21,579 nucleotides of DNA, from positions 1-21,579 of the forward strand of contig JAJRVC010000064.1 of the NCBI GenBank assembly GCA_024277475.1, in the 5' to 3' direction. The stretch comes from Deltaproteobacteria bacterium. Its GTDB lineage: Bacteria; Desulfobacterota; Desulfobacteria; Desulfobacterales; JAFDCJ01. The translations under genes and the position numbers were made by a program. The notes under the pieces were generated by a model. The model saw nothing but the letters and a program-made list of their open reading frames with translations. It did no database searches and was not told the DNA's origin. Below, piece by piece: positions 13,758 to 21,579 of this stretch; within the stretch, counting starts at the first letter, position 1; the number at the start of each line of letters is the position of its first letter.

Positions 13758-16115
13758 ATGTCTTCCGCCAAATACAACTTTAACGATTCCGGGCCAACCG
13801 GGTCGTCTTTGATGCAAAAAGAAGAAACAAAGGTCCGCGAAGATCGCTATCGTGTACTTATCGAGGATGTAGCGGATGGTTTTTACGAGGTGGATCTGCA
13901 CGGAAATTTCAAGTTTTTCAACGATGCCCTTTGCCGAATTTTCGGATATCCGGCCGAGGAGATCAGGGGTCGCAATTTTCGGGAATTTATGAATGAGGAA
14001 AATGCCGGCATTGCTTTCGAGGCCTTTAACAGCATATATCGGGCCGGGGAGGGCGCCGTTGATATCAGCTGGGAGATCACCCGCAAGGATGGGGAAGAGC
14101 GTCATCTGGAGATTTCAGCCAATCTGATTAAAGATCAACATGGCCAAAAAGTCGGTTTCAGAGGCATTGCCCGGGATGTCACCGACAGGGTTTCGGCCCA
14201 GCGCGCGCTGAAAGATTCTGAAGTCTGTGCCCTGGAATTGTCCCGCACCAGCCGCCTGGCAGAACAGCGATACCGCGCCTTTCTTGAATTTTTACCGGAT
14301 CCCGTGTTCGTCTTCAATATGGACAACACGGTTTTTTATCTAAATCCTGCATTTGAGAAGGTATTCGGCTGGTCCCTGGCCGAGTTGAAAGGTAATATCA
14401 TCCCCTTTGTCCCCGAAAATTTAAAAGAGGAAACCCGATCCGGTATCCAGCGGTTATTTAAAGAGAAAGTCCTTCACGGGTTTGAGACTAAACGTTTGAC
14501 CAAAGACGGACTGCTGCTTGATATCGTTATCGATGGTGCCATATTCTATGATGAGGACAATCAACCGGCCGGACAGGTCATAACCCTGCGGGACGTGACC
14601 CGGGAAAAGCGTGATGCACGCATCAATCAGGCGCTTTTCCGTATCGCAAAGGCATTGCACCAGTATCGGGGCCTGGATGAGCGGCTTAAGCTTGTTACGG
14701 AGGAAGTTCAGGATTTGATGGGAGTGGCCGGGGCGTCTGTGATCTTGCTGGATGAGGAGAAAAAGGAATTTTATTTTCGGGCATCCGTCTATGATGACGA
14801 TGAAACCGGTAAAAAGATGAAGGAAATACGATTCCCGGCCGACAAGGGCGTTGCAGGTCATGTTTACCGGACCGGAAAACCTTTGATTGTGCCGGACACT
14901 TCCAAAGATCCTCATTTTTTCAGCCAGGTTGATGAAAAAGCCCATTATCAAACCCGCAGCATGCTGGATGTGCCTCTTCAGATCCAGAACCGCATGATCG
15001 GAGTGTTGTGTGCCGTCAACAAAAAAGAGGGCGTCTTTGATCAGCCCGACATTGAATTGCTGAGTGCTGTTGCAAACTATGTTGCCCTTCCAATTGAAAA
15101 TGCTGCTATTAATGAAGAACTCAAACGTTCTTATCAGGAGGTCCAGAGCTTAAACCGGGCCAAAGACCAGGTTATTCATCACCTTTCTCACGAATTGAAA
15201 ACGCCGATTTCCATTCTAACTGCTTCACTGAGTCTTTTAAGAAAAAAACTTTCCGGACTCGAGGACCGCAACTGGGATTCAATTCTTCAACGGGCTCAAA
15301 GAAATCTGGACCGGTTGCTTGAAATGCAGTATCAGATCGAAGACATCCTGAGAGAAAAAGATTATAAGACCTATTACATGCTGTCATCTTTGCTGGATGC
15401 GTGTGCCGATGAGTTGGAGGTACTGGTTTTAGAAGAAGCGGCAGAGAAAGATATTATTGTGCGGCTGCGCCGGCGTATTGAAGAACTTTTCGGCCGCCAT
15501 GACACCCATGAGGAAGTGATTCTTTTGGATCAATTCGTTACAAAAAAAATAAAGGCGCTTGAATCTCGTTTCGCCCATCGGAAATGTAGAGTAAAAACCC
15601 GAATATCTGCTGTGCCGGCTATTTGGCTCCCTTCGGATGTTCTCGATAAAATTGTTGAAGGCCTGGTTCGCAATGCCATTGAAAACACACCGGACAGCGG
15701 GGAAATCATCGTATCGGTGAGAAACGGGGAGATTGGCCCCGAATTGGAGATTAGGGATACCGGCGTCGGGATCAGTGAGGAAAATCAGCGGCTGATTTTC
15801 GAAAATTATTTCACGACCTATGATACCATGCAATATTCCTCCCGCCAACCCTATGACTTTGGTGCCGGTGGCAAAGGATTTGATTTATTGCGAATGAGAA
15901 TTTTTTCGGAACGATATAATTTCCGGCTGAATCTGAGTTCTCAACGATGCCGTTTTTTATCGCAGGAATCGGTTTCCTGCTCGGGTAGGATCGAAAACTG
16001 TGTCCATAGCCGGCAACCGCAGGATTGCCGGGGCTCGGGTGGCACCACGGTATCGGTTCAGTTTTATCCAGCCGACCGATTCGCAAAGGTAGAAAGTGGA
16101 TTAGAGCAAGGCTGA
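13758..16115 (+). CDS. PAS-PAS-GAF sensor histidine kinase with four-cysteine insertion
   Basis: Cytoplasmic sensor kinase of about 785 residues with no membrane segment. Order: PAS 1 (about residues 28-146, from YRVLIEDVADGFYEVD), PAS 2 (about 170-290, from YRAFLEFLPDPVFVFN), GAF (about 295-460, with ASVILLDEEKKEFYFRA and GVAGHVYRTGKPLIVPD), then the kinase core. The phosphorylated histidine is H478 in HHLSHELKTP, the N-box has N639 in GLVRNAIENTP, and G1 is RDTGVGISEENQ. Unlike most kinases, the segment after the last ATP-lid helix contains C-x9-C-x6-C-x8-C before GSGGTTVSVQF. The start is uncertain. ATG 13758 has no good ribosome binding site, GTG 13731 is an alternative, and an ATG at 13812 lies just before the first PAS. 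Partner regulators are probably the two receivers at 631 and 6428. Confidence 0.92.
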   Translation: MSSAKYNFNDSGPTGSSLMQKEETKVREDRYRVLIEDVADGFYEVDLHGNFKFFNDALCRIFGYPAEEIRGRNFREFMNEENAGIAFEAFNSIYRAGEGAVDISWEITRKDGEERHLEISANLIKDQHGQKVGFRGIARDVTDRVSAQRALKDSEVCALELSRTSRLAEQRYRAFLEFLPDPVFVFNMDNTVFYLNPAFEKVFGWSLAELKGNIIPFVPENLKEETRSGIQRLFKEKVLHGFETKRLTKDGLLLDIVIDGAIFYDEDNQPAGQVITLRDVTREKRDARINQALFRIAKALHQYRGLDERLKLVTEEVQDLMGVAGASVILLDEEKKEFYFRASVYDDDETGKKMKEIRFPADKGVAGHVYRTGKPLIVPDTSKDPHFFSQVDEKAHYQTRSMLDVPLQIQNRMIGVLCAVNKKEGVFDQPDIELLSAVANYVALPIENAAINEELKRSYQEVQSLNRAKDQVIHHLSHELKTPISILTASLSLLRKKLSGLEDRNWDSILQRAQRNLDRLLEMQYQIEDILREKDYKTYYMLSSLLDACADELEVLVLEEAAEKDIIVRLRRRIEELFGRHDTHEEVILLDQFVTKKIKALESRFAHRKCRVKTRISAVPAIWLPSDVLDKIVEGLVRNAIENTPDSGEIIVSVRNGEIGPELEIRDTGVGISEENQRLIFENYFTTYDTMQYSSRQPYDFGAGGKGFDLLRMRIFSERYNFRLNLSSQRCRFLSQESVSCSGRIENCVHSRQPQDCRGSGGTTVSVQFYPADRFAKVESGLEQG

Positions 16116-16484
16116 TCAGTTGTCAGCACGGCTGCCAGAGCGGCCAGTTTAATCGAAAAAGAAACTGATGAACGTCCAACATCGAACGTCGAATGAATGT
16201 ATTTTATCTGTTTTAAAAAAGATTTTGCGAAGCGTTTCCTTCCTGCGACATTCAATATTCGATATTTTGCGGTTCGCTGTTCCAACTATGTGTAGTTTCA
16301 CACGACGACGACGATGAAGGGGGGTAACTGCCGCGCTGTTATTCAGAGAGCCAAGGCGGATCATCTGACCCCTGTCTTCTGTGCTCTGATACTCGACACC
16401 TGAAACCAAGAAATTGGGAGAAAACCAAGATTATGGATGAGGACTTAGTAAGGAAAACTTTTATCATCCCAGAGGAGTGTTAGA
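16116..16484. other. Intergenic region between the two kinases
   Basis: About 370 bases with no supported gene. It contains an imperfect inverted repeat, listed separately, and a short CGA-repeat tract near 16304. The last bases carry GAGGAG (16472-16477), the ribosome binding site of the next gene. Confidence 0.5.
16170..16283. repeat. ATCGAA-rich imperfect inverted repeat
   Basis: The left arm (16170-16200) contains AACGTCCAACATCGAACGTC and GAATG; the right arm (16245-16283), read on the minus strand, contains GGAACAGCGAACCGC, ATATCGAATATTGAATGTCG. The arms resemble each other over about 30 bases with several mismatches and enclose about 45 bases. The wording of these arms resembles a family of intergenic repeats that I remember from other uncultured deltaproteobacterial genomes; I cannot verify that here. 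Confidence 0.45.
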
Positions 16485-17303
16485 ATGAACCGACTCCATC
16501 AACAAGACCCGGAACTGCAGACCCCCGCGGATGCACCCGACCAGTTTTTCCGGGAGCTTGAAATCCAGTTTTTAATTCACGAACTCAAAGACCCCATTGC
16601 GATTATCGAGACCGGTTTGCGTACTCTCTTAGAGAAGAGGGAAAAATTCGGTTCCCTGTCGCCGAAGCAGGAAAACACGCTTAAACGCACCCTGCGGAAC
16701 ACCAAAAAAACCAGATCCATGCTCAACAATCTGCTTGAGATCGGACGCTCCCAGTCCGGTTGCTTTATCTGTTCTCATTTTCGACCGGCTCAATCCGTAT
16801 TTCAGATCATGAAAGATGCGTTGGAAATCATGAGCGGTCCCCTGGCGGAAGAAATCGGAAAATATCAAGCCGAGAAAGATGCCCTTGAACTGTTGTCTCA
16901 AAATGGTATTTCCCTTGATATTTCACCACAAGCGTCAAATATCGAAATGTTCCAGGATGAGATTAAATTTTGTCAGATCGTGGGGAATCTTCTGAAAAAT
17001 GCCCTTCATCATCGACGTAACCGGGTCGCAATCAAAATGGCGATTGAAGACAAGGATTTATTGCTGCTGGTTTCCGATGACGGACCCGGGGTCGCACCGG
17101 AGTATCAGGAAATGATATTCAAACGTTACGCCCAGGTGAAGGAATGTTCCATCGTCCCGCGCAAAGGTCACGGTCTCGGCCTGGCAGGAGCTCTCATTCT
17201 GGCCAGGTGTCTCGGGGGCGATATCAAAATCGAAAGTCAAAAAGGGCAGGGCGCCCTTTTTCGGTTGATGTTGCCGTTGAGGCTGGAAAGCAGCCAGGGG
17301 TGA
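16485..17303 (+). CDS. Small soluble histidine kinase without sensor domain
   Basis: Kinase core of 272 residues lacking membrane segments and any N-terminal sensing domain. The ATG at 16485 follows GAGGAG at 7 bases. The H-box is FLIHELKDPIAII with H32, an unusual D-P in place of the common T-P or R-P. The dimerisation helices run to about residue 85. The N-box is QIVGNLLKNALHHR, G1 is SDDGPGVAPEYQEMIF and G2 is KGHGLGLAGALILA, all complete. A CFIC pair follows the dimerisation helices. It probably phosphorylates one of the receiver-only regulators or works with the larger kinase 370 bases upstream. Without a sensor part it may read input through a partner protein. Confidence 0.92.
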   Translation: MNRLHQQDPELQTPADAPDQFFRELEIQFLIHELKDPIAIIETGLRTLLEKREKFGSLSPKQENTLKRTLRNTKKTRSMLNNLLEIGRSQSGCFICSHFRPAQSVFQIMKDALEIMSGPLAEEIGKYQAEKDALELLSQNGISLDISPQASNIEMFQDEIKFCQIVGNLLKNALHHRRNRVAIKMAIEDKDLLLLVSDDGPGVAPEYQEMIFKRYAQVKECSIVPRKGHGLGLAGALILARCLGGDIKIESQKGQGALFRLMLPLRLESSQG

Positions 17304-17474
17304 TATCGATTCTCAAATTGAGAGTTATTGCTCGCCCAAATCCGGTTCACGCTTAGTCTCAAGACGCTCAAGGCTGGCAAAAAATGGTTTTTCCCAATCA
17401 AATTTTTAAATCCCCCAAAATGAGCGGGGTCTGCGATCAAACACCCTAACCGCACGATAACCATCGGTAAAGTA

Positions 17475-17494
17475 AGGATCTCCCGTAAGATCCT
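17475..17494 (+). other. Small inverted repeat upstream of the acyl-CoA ligase
   Basis: AGGATCT (17475-17481) / AGATCCT (17488-17494) pair perfectly with loop CCCGTA. It is followed by ATTTAGG, too weak a T-run for a confident terminator. It lies in the 266-base gap between the second kinase and the ligase. Confidence 0.35.
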
Positions 17495-17569
17495 ATTTAG
17501 GCTTTGCACCGGCTGCCGCACCGACTCCCTTTAACCCATCCGGTTTTCACAGGCTAAGGAGACAGAACA

Positions 17570-19054
17570 TTGAACATTGCTTCGAATCTTGAATGGTCAT
17601 CGTACTTTTTCCCGAACCGGCCTGTGATAAGCCAGGGGGATTCTAAAATTAGTTATGCTCAGTTAAACCAGACGGTAAATCGAGTGGCCACGGCGCTGAT
17701 AGGCCTCAACATTCAGCCCAATGACCCTATCGGGATTTTCGCACCCAATTCCGCTGATTGGATTGCCTTCTATTTCGGCGTTCTCAAGGCCGGAGCGGTT
17801 CCCGTAACCCTATCAAGTCAGCTGAGCAAAGAAGAGCTGATTCTTTTGCTCAACCATTCCCAACCCAGGATGATTTTCACATCTGCCGATAAAATTGACA
17901 TCCTGGAGGGATTCAGGGCCTCCGGCGGTTTGGAAAAGATCATCTGCCCAGGCGGAGATCTGGATATGAAACAACTGACTGAAATCGGGTCAGCATCATT
18001 CAAGGCGCTGGATAGAGACCGGGGAGATATCGCGGTGATTCTTTACACCGGCGGAACCACGGGTACGCCCAAGGGCGTTATGCTCAGTCATGAAAACATC
18101 AATGCGTCCATCCACAACGTGGTCTTCAATGAACGCTCTACTCATGAAGACCGGGCCCTGTGCTTTCTGCCCTTCAATCACGTCTTTGGCCAGATGCATA
18201 TTATGAATGCCACAATTTTGAGCGGTGGCTGTCTCGAGATGCTGCCGGTTTTTGATATGGAAAAAATCCTCTGGCTGCTGGCAGCAGGCAGGGTGAATAA
18301 ACTCTTCGCTGTGCCGACAATTTATACCCGGTTCCTGGGCCTTGATCACCTAAAGGATAGACTGGGCAACCTGCGATATTGCTTTTCAGCAGCAGCCAGC
18401 ATGGCAGCAGATACCGTCCGTCAATGGAAAAGACAGACCGGACTGGCAATTTATGAAGGCTATGGAATGACTGAGGCCGCACCGGTGGTGACCTACAATC
18501 ATTACTATCGGCATGTTATCGGTTCGGTAGGAACGTCTGCCCCTGGTGTGGAAATCCAAATCAGAGATCAGGACGGTCATGAACTTGAGCAGGGTCTGGA
18601 GGGAGAGATCTGTGTCCGGGGTCGTAATATTATGCGAGGCTATTTGAACAATCCTGAAGGGACCCGGACCGCCTTTTGGACGGATGGTTGGTTTCGTTCC
18701 GGAGATATCGGCAGGTTTGATGAGGACGGCTATTTATATATTGTTGACCGGCTCAAAGACATGATTATCACAGGAGGGGAAAATGTTTATCCTAAAGAAG
18801 TAGAAGACGTCCTGTATGCCAGGCCGGAGGTGGAAGAATGTGCGATTATCGGGCTGCCCGACCCCGAGTGGGGCGAGCGGGTCACGGCTTTCATTGTTGC
18901 CCGGCCGGGTAAGAAAATTGACCCTGAGGCGCTGAAGGTTTTTTTAAAATCCCGCATATCGCCTTTTAAGATCCCGAAGGAGTTCCGAGCCGTCAGCAAG
19001 CTGCCGAAAAGTCCGGCCGGCAAAATTTTGAAGCGCCGGTTAAGAAACGAATAG
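17570..19054 (+). CDS. AMP-dependent acyl-CoA ligase (class I adenylate-forming enzyme)
   Basis: Activates a carboxylic acid to its acyl-CoA through an acyl-adenylate, using ATP and CoA in the cytoplasm. It has 494 residues. The start is a TTG at 17570, supported by AAGGAG (17556-17561) 8 bases before it. All core motifs are present: P-loop YTGGTTGTPKG (159-169), YGMTEAAP, the SGDIGRFDEDGYL aspartate region, DRLKDMIITGGENVYPKEVE and the catalytic lysine K485 in SPAGKILKR. The general type is long- or medium-chain acyl- or aryl-CoA synthetase (FadD/CaiC-like). The exact acid cannot be told from sequence. The ligase gives the locus a second way of making acyl-CoA besides the CoA-transferase. 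Confidence 0.95.
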   Translation: MNIASNLEWSSYFFPNRPVISQGDSKISYAQLNQTVNRVATALIGLNIQPNDPIGIFAPNSADWIAFYFGVLKAGAVPVTLSSQLSKEELILLLNHSQPRMIFTSADKIDILEGFRASGGLEKIICPGGDLDMKQLTEIGSASFKALDRDRGDIAVILYTGGTTGTPKGVMLSHENINASIHNVVFNERSTHEDRALCFLPFNHVFGQMHIMNATILSGGCLEMLPVFDMEKILWLLAAGRVNKLFAVPTIYTRFLGLDHLKDRLGNLRYCFSAAASMAADTVRQWKRQTGLAIYEGYGMTEAAPVVTYNHYYRHVIGSVGTSAPGVEIQIRDQDGHELEQGLEGEICVRGRNIMRGYLNNPEGTRTAFWTDGWFRSGDIGRFDEDGYLYIVDRLKDMIITGGENVYPKEVEDVLYARPEVEECAIIGLPDPEWGERVTAFIVARPGKKIDPEALKVFLKSRISPFKIPKEFRAVSKLPKSPAGKILKRRLRNE

Positions 19055-19416
19055 AAGGAAAAATCGGTAAGAAACAAACTGCTTATAGCTATTTCCACTG
19101 CTTGGGCAATTGCTTTTTTGACCGACTCACCCATGAATCATCTCCCCATATTTTTAGCGAAATCAGAACAATGGCGTCAGATTACCAGAAATACGGTTCG
19201 GTGACACTTGTAAGCCTTGGGGGTCCTTAAACGATTCTTGGGGTTTCTTCTTGACTATGTGACTTTGGAGCTATTATATAGCTGCACAGTAAATTTGGAA
19301 AAATCCGGAATAGGTTTTCGGTCAGATGCTATTTCGGACTATCATCTCTCACTGGTGTGCTGGCCAAATCTTTAATATAAATGCTTTATGTCGCTTAAAT
19401 GGTGACAGGAGAGTCC
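19055..19416. other. Intergenic region with the methyltransferase promoter
   Basis: About 360 bases without a supported plus-strand gene. The only notable content is the promoter and palindrome listed at 19251-19283. A minus-strand frame starting at 19134 was considered and rejected. Confidence 0.5.
19251..19283 (+). promoter_or_regulatory. Promoter with palindrome over the -10
   Basis: TTGACT (19251-19256) and TATATA (19275-19280, 18-base spacer) or TATTAT (19272-19277, 15-base spacer) form a plausible sigma-70 promoter. AGCTAT-TAT-ATAGCT (19269-19283) is a palindrome covering the -10 and would be a natural repressor site. The next gene starts at 19417. Confidence 0.5.
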
Positions 19417-20403
19417 ATGAAGAAAAAGGGCAGAGACTTAAAACATAAATTCATTCCTATTGTAACCACCCATACCCTTATTTCTGCCGATACGGATATG
19501 GCGTCGTTGGCTAACGACAGCGAGCGCTTGGCTGAAGGATTTATTGTTTACCAGAGAAAGGTGGGTTTCGATTGCCTTCCAATCATGGTGGATAGTACTT
19601 ACATAGCAGAGATTTTCGGTTGTAGAATAAAGTTCGCAGATAACGAACCGGTTATAGAAGATTTTTTATCATTTTCGGCGGCCGGGAAGGCGGCTGACTT
19701 TACGACCTTGCCGTTCAAAAGTTTGCGCAGGATCGATGCGTTTATTCAGGCGGTAGAAAAAGCAGTGGTTTATGCAGCAAAGAAAGACCTGCCGGTAATC
19801 GTAAACAGTCCGGGGCCGCTTTCCTCTTTGGGCAGGATAATCGGGATGGAAAACTTGATGCTGGCAATGGCCTCACAGCCGGACCTGATTAAAACCTTGC
19901 TCGACAAGGTGACCGACACATGCATTTCATTCACTCAAGCTCTGGTCGCTAAAGGGACGGACCTCCTGTTTTTACCGGAACCTGCAGCCTCAGGTAACCT
20001 TATATCTCCTTCCATGTTCAATGAATTCGCCTTCCCGCTACTGAAACGCCAAATAGGAGAACTGGAAATGCCCACGATACTGCACATCTGCGGAAAGGTG
20101 GACGGGATCATCCGGGATATGATCCATACCGGGGCTGTGTGTCTGAGCCTTGACCAAGAAGTCGACCTGGCTTGCGCGCGCGAGATGGCAGGTTCTGACA
20201 TAATTTTAGGCGGCAATATCGATCCGGTAAATGATTTGGCAAAAAAGAGTTCGGAAGAAATATTGAATATATCTCGACAATGCTGTCGGATGGGGCGGCC
20301 GAACTTCATTTTGATGCCGGGTTGCACTATCACAGCAGATACGCCCATAGAAAATATTCAGGCCATGATGGAGGTCGCTGAGAGGAATCCCGGCTATGTT
20401 TGA
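19417..20403 (+). CDS. MtaA/MtbA-like corrinoid methyltransferase (uroporphyrinogen decarboxylase fold)
   Basis: Member of the URO-D/MtaA superfamily, zinc enzymes that move methyl groups between a corrinoid protein and a thiol, or related demethylases. The protein has 328 residues from the ATG at 19417, with AGGAGAG just upstream; an ATG at 19399 would lie before that site. The zinc site of the family is visible: H223-x-C225 in LHICGK and C303 in LMPGCTI. The segments NSPGPLSSLGRIIGMENLM, EPAASGNLISPSMFNEFAFPLLK and GGNIDPVNDLAKKS are typical. Zinc ligands are complete, so it should be a methyltransferase rather than a porphyrin decarboxylase. No corrinoid protein gene is visible nearby. A molybdopterin oxidoreductase follows at 33 bases, probably co-transcribed. 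The methyl donor is unknown. Confidence 0.88.
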   Translation: MKKKGRDLKHKFIPIVTTHTLISADTDMASLANDSERLAEGFIVYQRKVGFDCLPIMVDSTYIAEIFGCRIKFADNEPVIEDFLSFSAAGKAADFTTLPFKSLRRIDAFIQAVEKAVVYAAKKDLPVIVNSPGPLSSLGRIIGMENLMLAMASQPDLIKTLLDKVTDTCISFTQALVAKGTDLLFLPEPAASGNLISPSMFNEFAFPLLKRQIGELEMPTILHICGKVDGIIRDMIHTGAVCLSLDQEVDLACAREMAGSDIILGGNIDPVNDLAKKSSEEILNISRQCCRMGRPNFILMPGCTITADTPIENIQAMMEVAERNPGYV

Positions 20404-20436
20404 TGGGGTATTCTTTGGCCGTCGACAGGAGTGATT

Positions 20437-21546
20437 GTGAGCGGTTTAAAAAGTCAGTCAGAGTTATTGGATGGAAAATTGCCGGGAGTTTCCGGTGAAA
20501 TTGAAATCAAGAAGACCATTTGCGATATCTGCAATCCGGCAACTCATTGCGGCATTGATGCTTACGTAAAAGACGGGGTTGTCTTCAAGGTCACAGGTAG
20601 TAAAGAAAATCCGCGCAGTGGGGGTAAATTGTGCGTCAAAGGAGCGGCTAGTAGACAATATATTTACAGCAATGATCGCATCCTGAAACCCTTAAAGAGG
20701 GTCGGGGAGAGAGGTTCGGATCATTTTGTTCCTATTTCCTGGGAGGATGCCTTGTGTATCATTGCTGAACGCCTGACAGACATCAAAGACACCACCGGGC
20801 CGGAGGGGGTTGTTTTTTATGCCGGTTATCCCAAATGGATGCGTCCCTACCTTCAACGATTGGCGCTGAACTTCGGGACACCGAATTATTGCACCGAAAA
20901 TAGTGTTTGCTGGATGGCCACAACTGTGGCCGCTAAACTTAATTATGGTGCCTGGGGTTTTCCTGAAATCGGGAAGACCGACTGTCTGCTCAACTGGGGG
21001 CGAAACCCTGTCTGGTCCAACGCACCCTTGAGCCGTAAAATGATTGCCGCCAAAAAACGCGGCATTAAAATCATTGATGTCGGCCCCCTCATCTCACCTT
21101 CAGCCAAGTTCGCAGATATTCATCTTCGCATAAGGCCGGGAACATCCGGGGCGTTGGCGTTGGGTTTGGCTCACATAATTATCGAAGAAGAACTGTACGA
21201 TCGTAAATTCGTTTCGACCTATACCCAGGGTTTTGACGAATACCAGGATTACGTTATGGAATTTCCCCCGCAACGGGTCCAGGAGATTACCGGTGTACCG
21301 GTCAGGTCTATGCGCGATGCGGCGAGACTCTATGCCACAAGTAAGACCGCCGCGATGCTTTGCAGTCCCAATACTTCCGTGCATCATACAAACGGTGTAA
21401 ATAACCATCGTCTGATAACCGCCTTAGCAGGTCTGACCGGTAATTTCGACCGTGAAGGCGGCAATTACTTAAATGTTGCGCCAAAAAACAGAGTAGTTCT
21501 TAGAAAACCTTATATGCCAAACGTTGGTGGGTCAACACCGCTGTAG
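20437..21546 (+). CDS. Molybdopterin oxidoreductase, N-terminal half, ending early
   Basis: Catalytic subunit type of the DMSO reductase superfamily. The GTG at 20437 follows AGGAG (20427-20431) at 5 bases and fits better than the GTG at 20431. A 4Fe-4S binding motif has C29, C32, C38 and C66 (C-x2-C-x5-C, later C in GGKLCVKG). The molybdopterin region includes YAGYPKWMRPYLQRLALNFG, GTPNYCTENSVC, LLNWGRNPVWSNA and HTNGVNNHRLITALAGLTGN. C158 in ENSVC is the likely molybdenum ligand. The frame stops with TAG at 21544-21546 after 369 codons, about half the usual 650-750. The sequence stops resembling the family at about NVAPKNRV. Causes could be a frameshift, an insertion, TAG readthrough or the contig edge. 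The reaction is unknown. Confidence 0.85.
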   Translation: MSGLKSQSELLDGKLPGVSGEIEIKKTICDICNPATHCGIDAYVKDGVVFKVTGSKENPRSGGKLCVKGAASRQYIYSNDRILKPLKRVGERGSDHFVPISWEDALCIIAERLTDIKDTTGPEGVVFYAGYPKWMRPYLQRLALNFGTPNYCTENSVCWMATTVAAKLNYGAWGFPEIGKTDCLLNWGRNPVWSNAPLSRKMIAAKKRGIKIIDVGPLISPSAKFADIHLRIRPGTSGALALGLAHIIIEEELYDRKFVSTYTQGFDEYQDYVMEFPPQRVQEITGVPVRSMRDAARLYATSKTAAMLCSPNTSVHHTNGVNNHRLITALAGLTGNFDREGGNYLNVAPKNRVVLRKPYMPNVGGSTPL

Positions 21547-21579
21547 AAGCCTGGTATTCAAGGCTTAATAAAAAAAAGA

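Noticed and set aside
18787..19134. Minus-strand frame starting MGESVKKAIAQAVEIA with GGGGAG upstream of its ATG
   Set aside because: Most of it overlaps the well-supported C-terminal part of the acyl-CoA ligase on the opposite strand, and no family is recognised. The start region alone is suggestive but not enough.
1..21579. CRISPR array, rRNA, tRNA or prophage genes
   Set aside because: No evenly spaced direct repeats, no recognisable rRNA or tRNA sequence and no phage structural or integrase genes were seen; the repeats present are palindromic and dispersed.

Overview
The window looks like chromosomal DNA of a strictly anaerobic, probably sulfate-reducing member of the Desulfobacterota (Desulfobacterales type). 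This is inferred. The acyl-CoA dehydrogenase closely resembles, as I remember that sequence, the non-decarboxylating glutaryl-CoA dehydrogenase of Desulfococcus multivorans. The ETF/ETF:quinone oxidoreductase set, the TRAP transporter, the MtaA-like methyltransferase beside a molybdopterin oxidoreductase and the many small palindromic intergenic repeats fit the same group. All convincing genes lie on the plus strand except a short HEAT-repeat-like fragment at the left end.

Layout. 1-630: minus-strand HEAT-like fragment and two hairpins, otherwise no gene seen. 631-6985: a module framed by two paralogous response regulators, containing both subunits of a family I CoA-transferase and a complete TRAP transporter set (dctP, dctQ, dctM). 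The dctM reading frame is full length but carries an in-frame TGA at 6029-6031. 7111-12230: a consensus promoter with a GTATAC-type palindrome just downstream, then acyl-CoA dehydrogenase, etfB, etfA and ETF:quinone oxidoreductase, closed by an intrinsic terminator. 12320-13559: a carboxymuconolactone-decarboxylase-family protein, a 39-codon coding-like remnant and a double ACT-domain protein. 13758-19054: a PAS-PAS-GAF histidine kinase with an unusual four-cysteine insertion, a small soluble histidine kinase and an acyl-CoA ligase. 19251-21579: a promoter, an MtaA/uroporphyrinogen-decarboxylase-fold methyltransferase and a molybdopterin oxidoreductase whose frame stops early at a TAG close to the window end.

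How the parts may work together (inference). A carboxylic acid, plausibly glutarate or a related dicarboxylate, enters through the TRAP system, is activated by the CoA-transferase and oxidised by the acyl-CoA dehydrogenase. Electrons then pass through EtfAB to the membrane ETF:quinone oxidoreductase and the quinone pool. No glutaconyl-CoA decarboxylase is visible, so the later steps must be encoded elsewhere. The two response regulators have no DNA-binding domain and share a C-terminal tail I do not recognise. The two kinases downstream are their obvious candidate partners, which would give a locally encoded sensory system next to the catabolic genes.

The most interesting items are the recoded or broken dctM, the paired response regulators with the FGPDWK tail, the cysteine cluster in the kinase ATPase domain and the dispersed composite palindromes.
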